From an uncultured cyanobacterium (GTDB taxonomy: Bacteria > Cyanobacteriota > Cyanobacteriia > CACIAM-69d), in the NCBI GenBank assembly GCA_937894105.1, contig CALCTI010000699.1, positions 1 to 6,383 of the forward strand: 6,383 bases of DNA, read 5' to 3'. This document shows, piece after piece, positions 5,209-6,383 of this stretch. Below the pieces are notes generated by a model, which did not search any database, was not told the DNA's origin, and was given only the letters and a program-made list of their open reading frames with translations. The position numbers and the translations under genes were made by a program. Every line of letters starts with the position of its first letter. The first letter of the stretch is position 1.

Positions 5209-6312
5209 TTAGTGGTTAAGCGCCACTTCTGACGCCTCACAAAGTCCAGCGGATCGTGCCGCTGCTAGCAAGGCTTTAGCACCCACTGTATGGTCCAAAC
5301 CTTCCATGGGCACCGGATAAATGGGACCGGGGCGCTTGTCCAAATCGTAGCGATAGGTGCGGTCATAATATTCCAGCACGATCGCGATCGCCGTTGCCGC
5401 GTCCCCTTTTTTGATCGCCTCTAACGTCGTCTTTGTCCGCGCTCCCCCCAACCGCTTACGAATCCGCTCCGTAGCCGCCAATAATCCGTCCAAATCCGAC
5501 GACTCACCGTACACCTGGGTTAGATACTTAACGCGCTCCTGGGGCGATCGCTGCACTTCCACCACTGGAGCCGCAACCATCTGCTCAAACAGCTCCGGCG
5601 GCACTCGACAGCTCCCCACGCTGCGACTTTCCGCCTCAATCCAAATGGGACGATCTCTGGAAAATCCGTCCCAGGCGATCGCCACTAAATTTTCAAAATG
5701 CTCCGTACTGGGCTGGGGCGGCAACCCCAACGCCCCATAACTACTGCCACGATGATTTGCCAACCCCTCCAAATCCAGCGTCTGTTCTCCCGTCGCTGCT
5801 AATGCCCCCAATAAATCCGTCTTCGCCGTCCCCGTCATTCCCCCCAAGGTAATAACCGGTTTCGGTGTGCCCATACACTGCCGCACCCACCCCCGAAACG
5901 CCTTATACCCCCCTTCCAGCAGAGCCACCGGCACCCCTGCCGCCTCCAACAAGGCCGCCATGCTGGAACTACGCATCCCCCCTCGCCAACAGTGGACCCG
6001 TACTGCCGTTTTCGCCCCTGGCTCTACCTCGGACGTGGCACCGCTTTCCTGTTGCGATCGCCGTCGCTCCGCTTTCGCCCACTGCACCAAATCCACCAGC
6101 TTTGGTCCCACAAACCCCAAACCCAGCTCCACCGCCGCCTCATGCCCCTGGTGTTTATAACAAATACCCACTGCCGCCCGCTCGTCGTTATTGAATAACG
6201 GCAAAGAAGTGGCCCCAGGGATATGAGCCTTATCGAACTCTCCTGGACTACGAACGTCAAAAATAGGTCCCTCTGCCTGGAGAAACTGAGCGACTGACAG
6301 TGCAACAACCAT
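5209..6312 (-). CDS. mnmH: tRNA 2-selenouridine synthase (MnmH/SelU/YbbB)
   Basis: The 367-residue cytosolic enzyme replaces sulfur in 2-thiouridine at the wobble position of Lys, Glu and Gln tRNAs with selenium from selenophosphate, via a geranylated intermediate in the E. coli enzyme. The N-terminal rhodanese domain (about 1-142) has FDVRSPGEF, LPLFNNDERAAVG and the active loop CWRGGMRS with Cys108. The second part is a P-loop domain: GMTGTAKT at 158-165 as Walker A, with Ala163 where E. coli has Gly, then DLEGLANHRGSSYG (180-193), EAESRSVGS (226-234) and YYDRTYRY (315-322), all recognisable in E. coli YbbB. Length is normal. A charged linker (about 81-101) precedes the Cys loop. I chose ATG 6312, giving MVVALSVAQFL before PIFDVRSP; a TTG at 6336 would add eight residues. 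It needs SelD elsewhere in the genome. It is a single gene; three HIP1 sites lie near its 3' half and one near 6054. Confidence 0.95.
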   Translation of the reverse strand: MVVALSVAQFLQAEGPIFDVRSPGEFDKAHIPGATSLPLFNNDERAAVGICYKHQGHEAAVELGLGFVGPKLVDLVQWAKAERRRSQQESGATSEVEPGAKTAVRVHCWRGGMRSSSMAALLEAAGVPVALLEGGYKAFRGWVRQCMGTPKPVITLGGMTGTAKTDLLGALAATGEQTLDLEGLANHRGSSYGALGLPPQPSTEHFENLVAIAWDGFSRDRPIWIEAESRSVGSCRVPPELFEQMVAAPVVEVQRSPQERVKYLTQVYGESSDLDGLLAATERIRKRLGGARTKTTLEAIKKGDAATAIAIVLEYYDRTYRYDLDKRPGPIYPVPMEGLDHTVGAKALLAAARSAGLCEASEVALNH

Positions 6313-6361
6313 AGGGACCAAAAAGACCGACAACAAAGACTTAGAAGAACAGCAAAACCAT

Positions 6362-6383
6362 GGGGGCGTGTCACCAATTAAAC
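6362..6383 (+). repeat. Terminal-repeat end of another element, cut by the window edge
   Basis: GGCGTGTCACCAATTAAAC (6365-6383) matches the left end of the 4911-5101 element closely (GGCGTGCCATCAATTAAAT). It points out of the window, so the element body would lie to the right. It is preceded by a G-run and no CTAG is visible at this junction. It lies 50 bp upstream of the mnmH start, in its probable promoter region. Confidence 0.5.

Noticed and set aside
5865..6194. Long Pro-rich + strand frames opposite mnmH
   Set aside because: Produced by codon bias of mnmH on the other strand; low-complexity and without motifs.
6024..6377. 117-codon minus-strand frame overlapping the mnmH start
   Set aside because: The mnmH frame carries all rhodanese motifs over the same DNA; this frame is Trp/Arg/Ser-rich and is a frame shadow.

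Overview
This window looks like ordinary cyanobacterial chromosome. The octamer GCGATCGC (the cyanobacterial HIP1 sequence) occurs at 14 places that I counted by eye, and several of the proteins match cyanobacterial families. I cannot name the genus. I found no rRNA, tRNA, CRISPR array, phage gene, defence system or intact transposase.

Layout, left to right. Positions 1-268 are the 3' end of a cytidylate kinase gene (+), probably the tail of the PanC-Cmk fusion usual in cyanobacteria. Positions 269-603 are non-coding. Positions 616-2082 (+) encode a GAF plus SpoIIE/RsbU-type PP2C phosphatase, followed by a likely terminator hairpin. A 274-bp convergent gap with hairpins and one end-like repeat separates it from a two-domain universal stress protein (2357-3208, -). 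A divergent gap of about 400 bp follows, then a hotdog-fold acyl-CoA thioesterase (3606-4124, +) carrying a hydrophilic insertion. Two small + strand genes come next: an unrecognised 86-residue protein (4309-4569) and a 79-residue protein resembling a small conserved cyanobacterial family (4675-4914). The region 4911-5101 is an apparent non-coding, MITE-like insertion bounded by CTAG, then a 15-bp tandem repeat. The window closes with mnmH, the tRNA 2-selenouridine synthase (5209-6312, -), whose upstream side meets another copy of the same terminal repeat at the window edge.

The genes do not form one pathway. They are housekeeping (nucleotide and cofactor metabolism, tRNA modification, thioester hydrolysis) and regulatory or stress genes (phosphatase, Usp), mostly as single transcription units on both strands. 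The part least explained by standard annotation is the family of short terminal-inverted-repeat sequences: a nested CTAG-delimited element next to the 79-residue gene, one end at the right edge and one degenerate end beside the usp stop. These suggest past activity of small non-autonomous transposable elements in the intergenic spaces. I did not find convincing evidence of a new multi-gene system.
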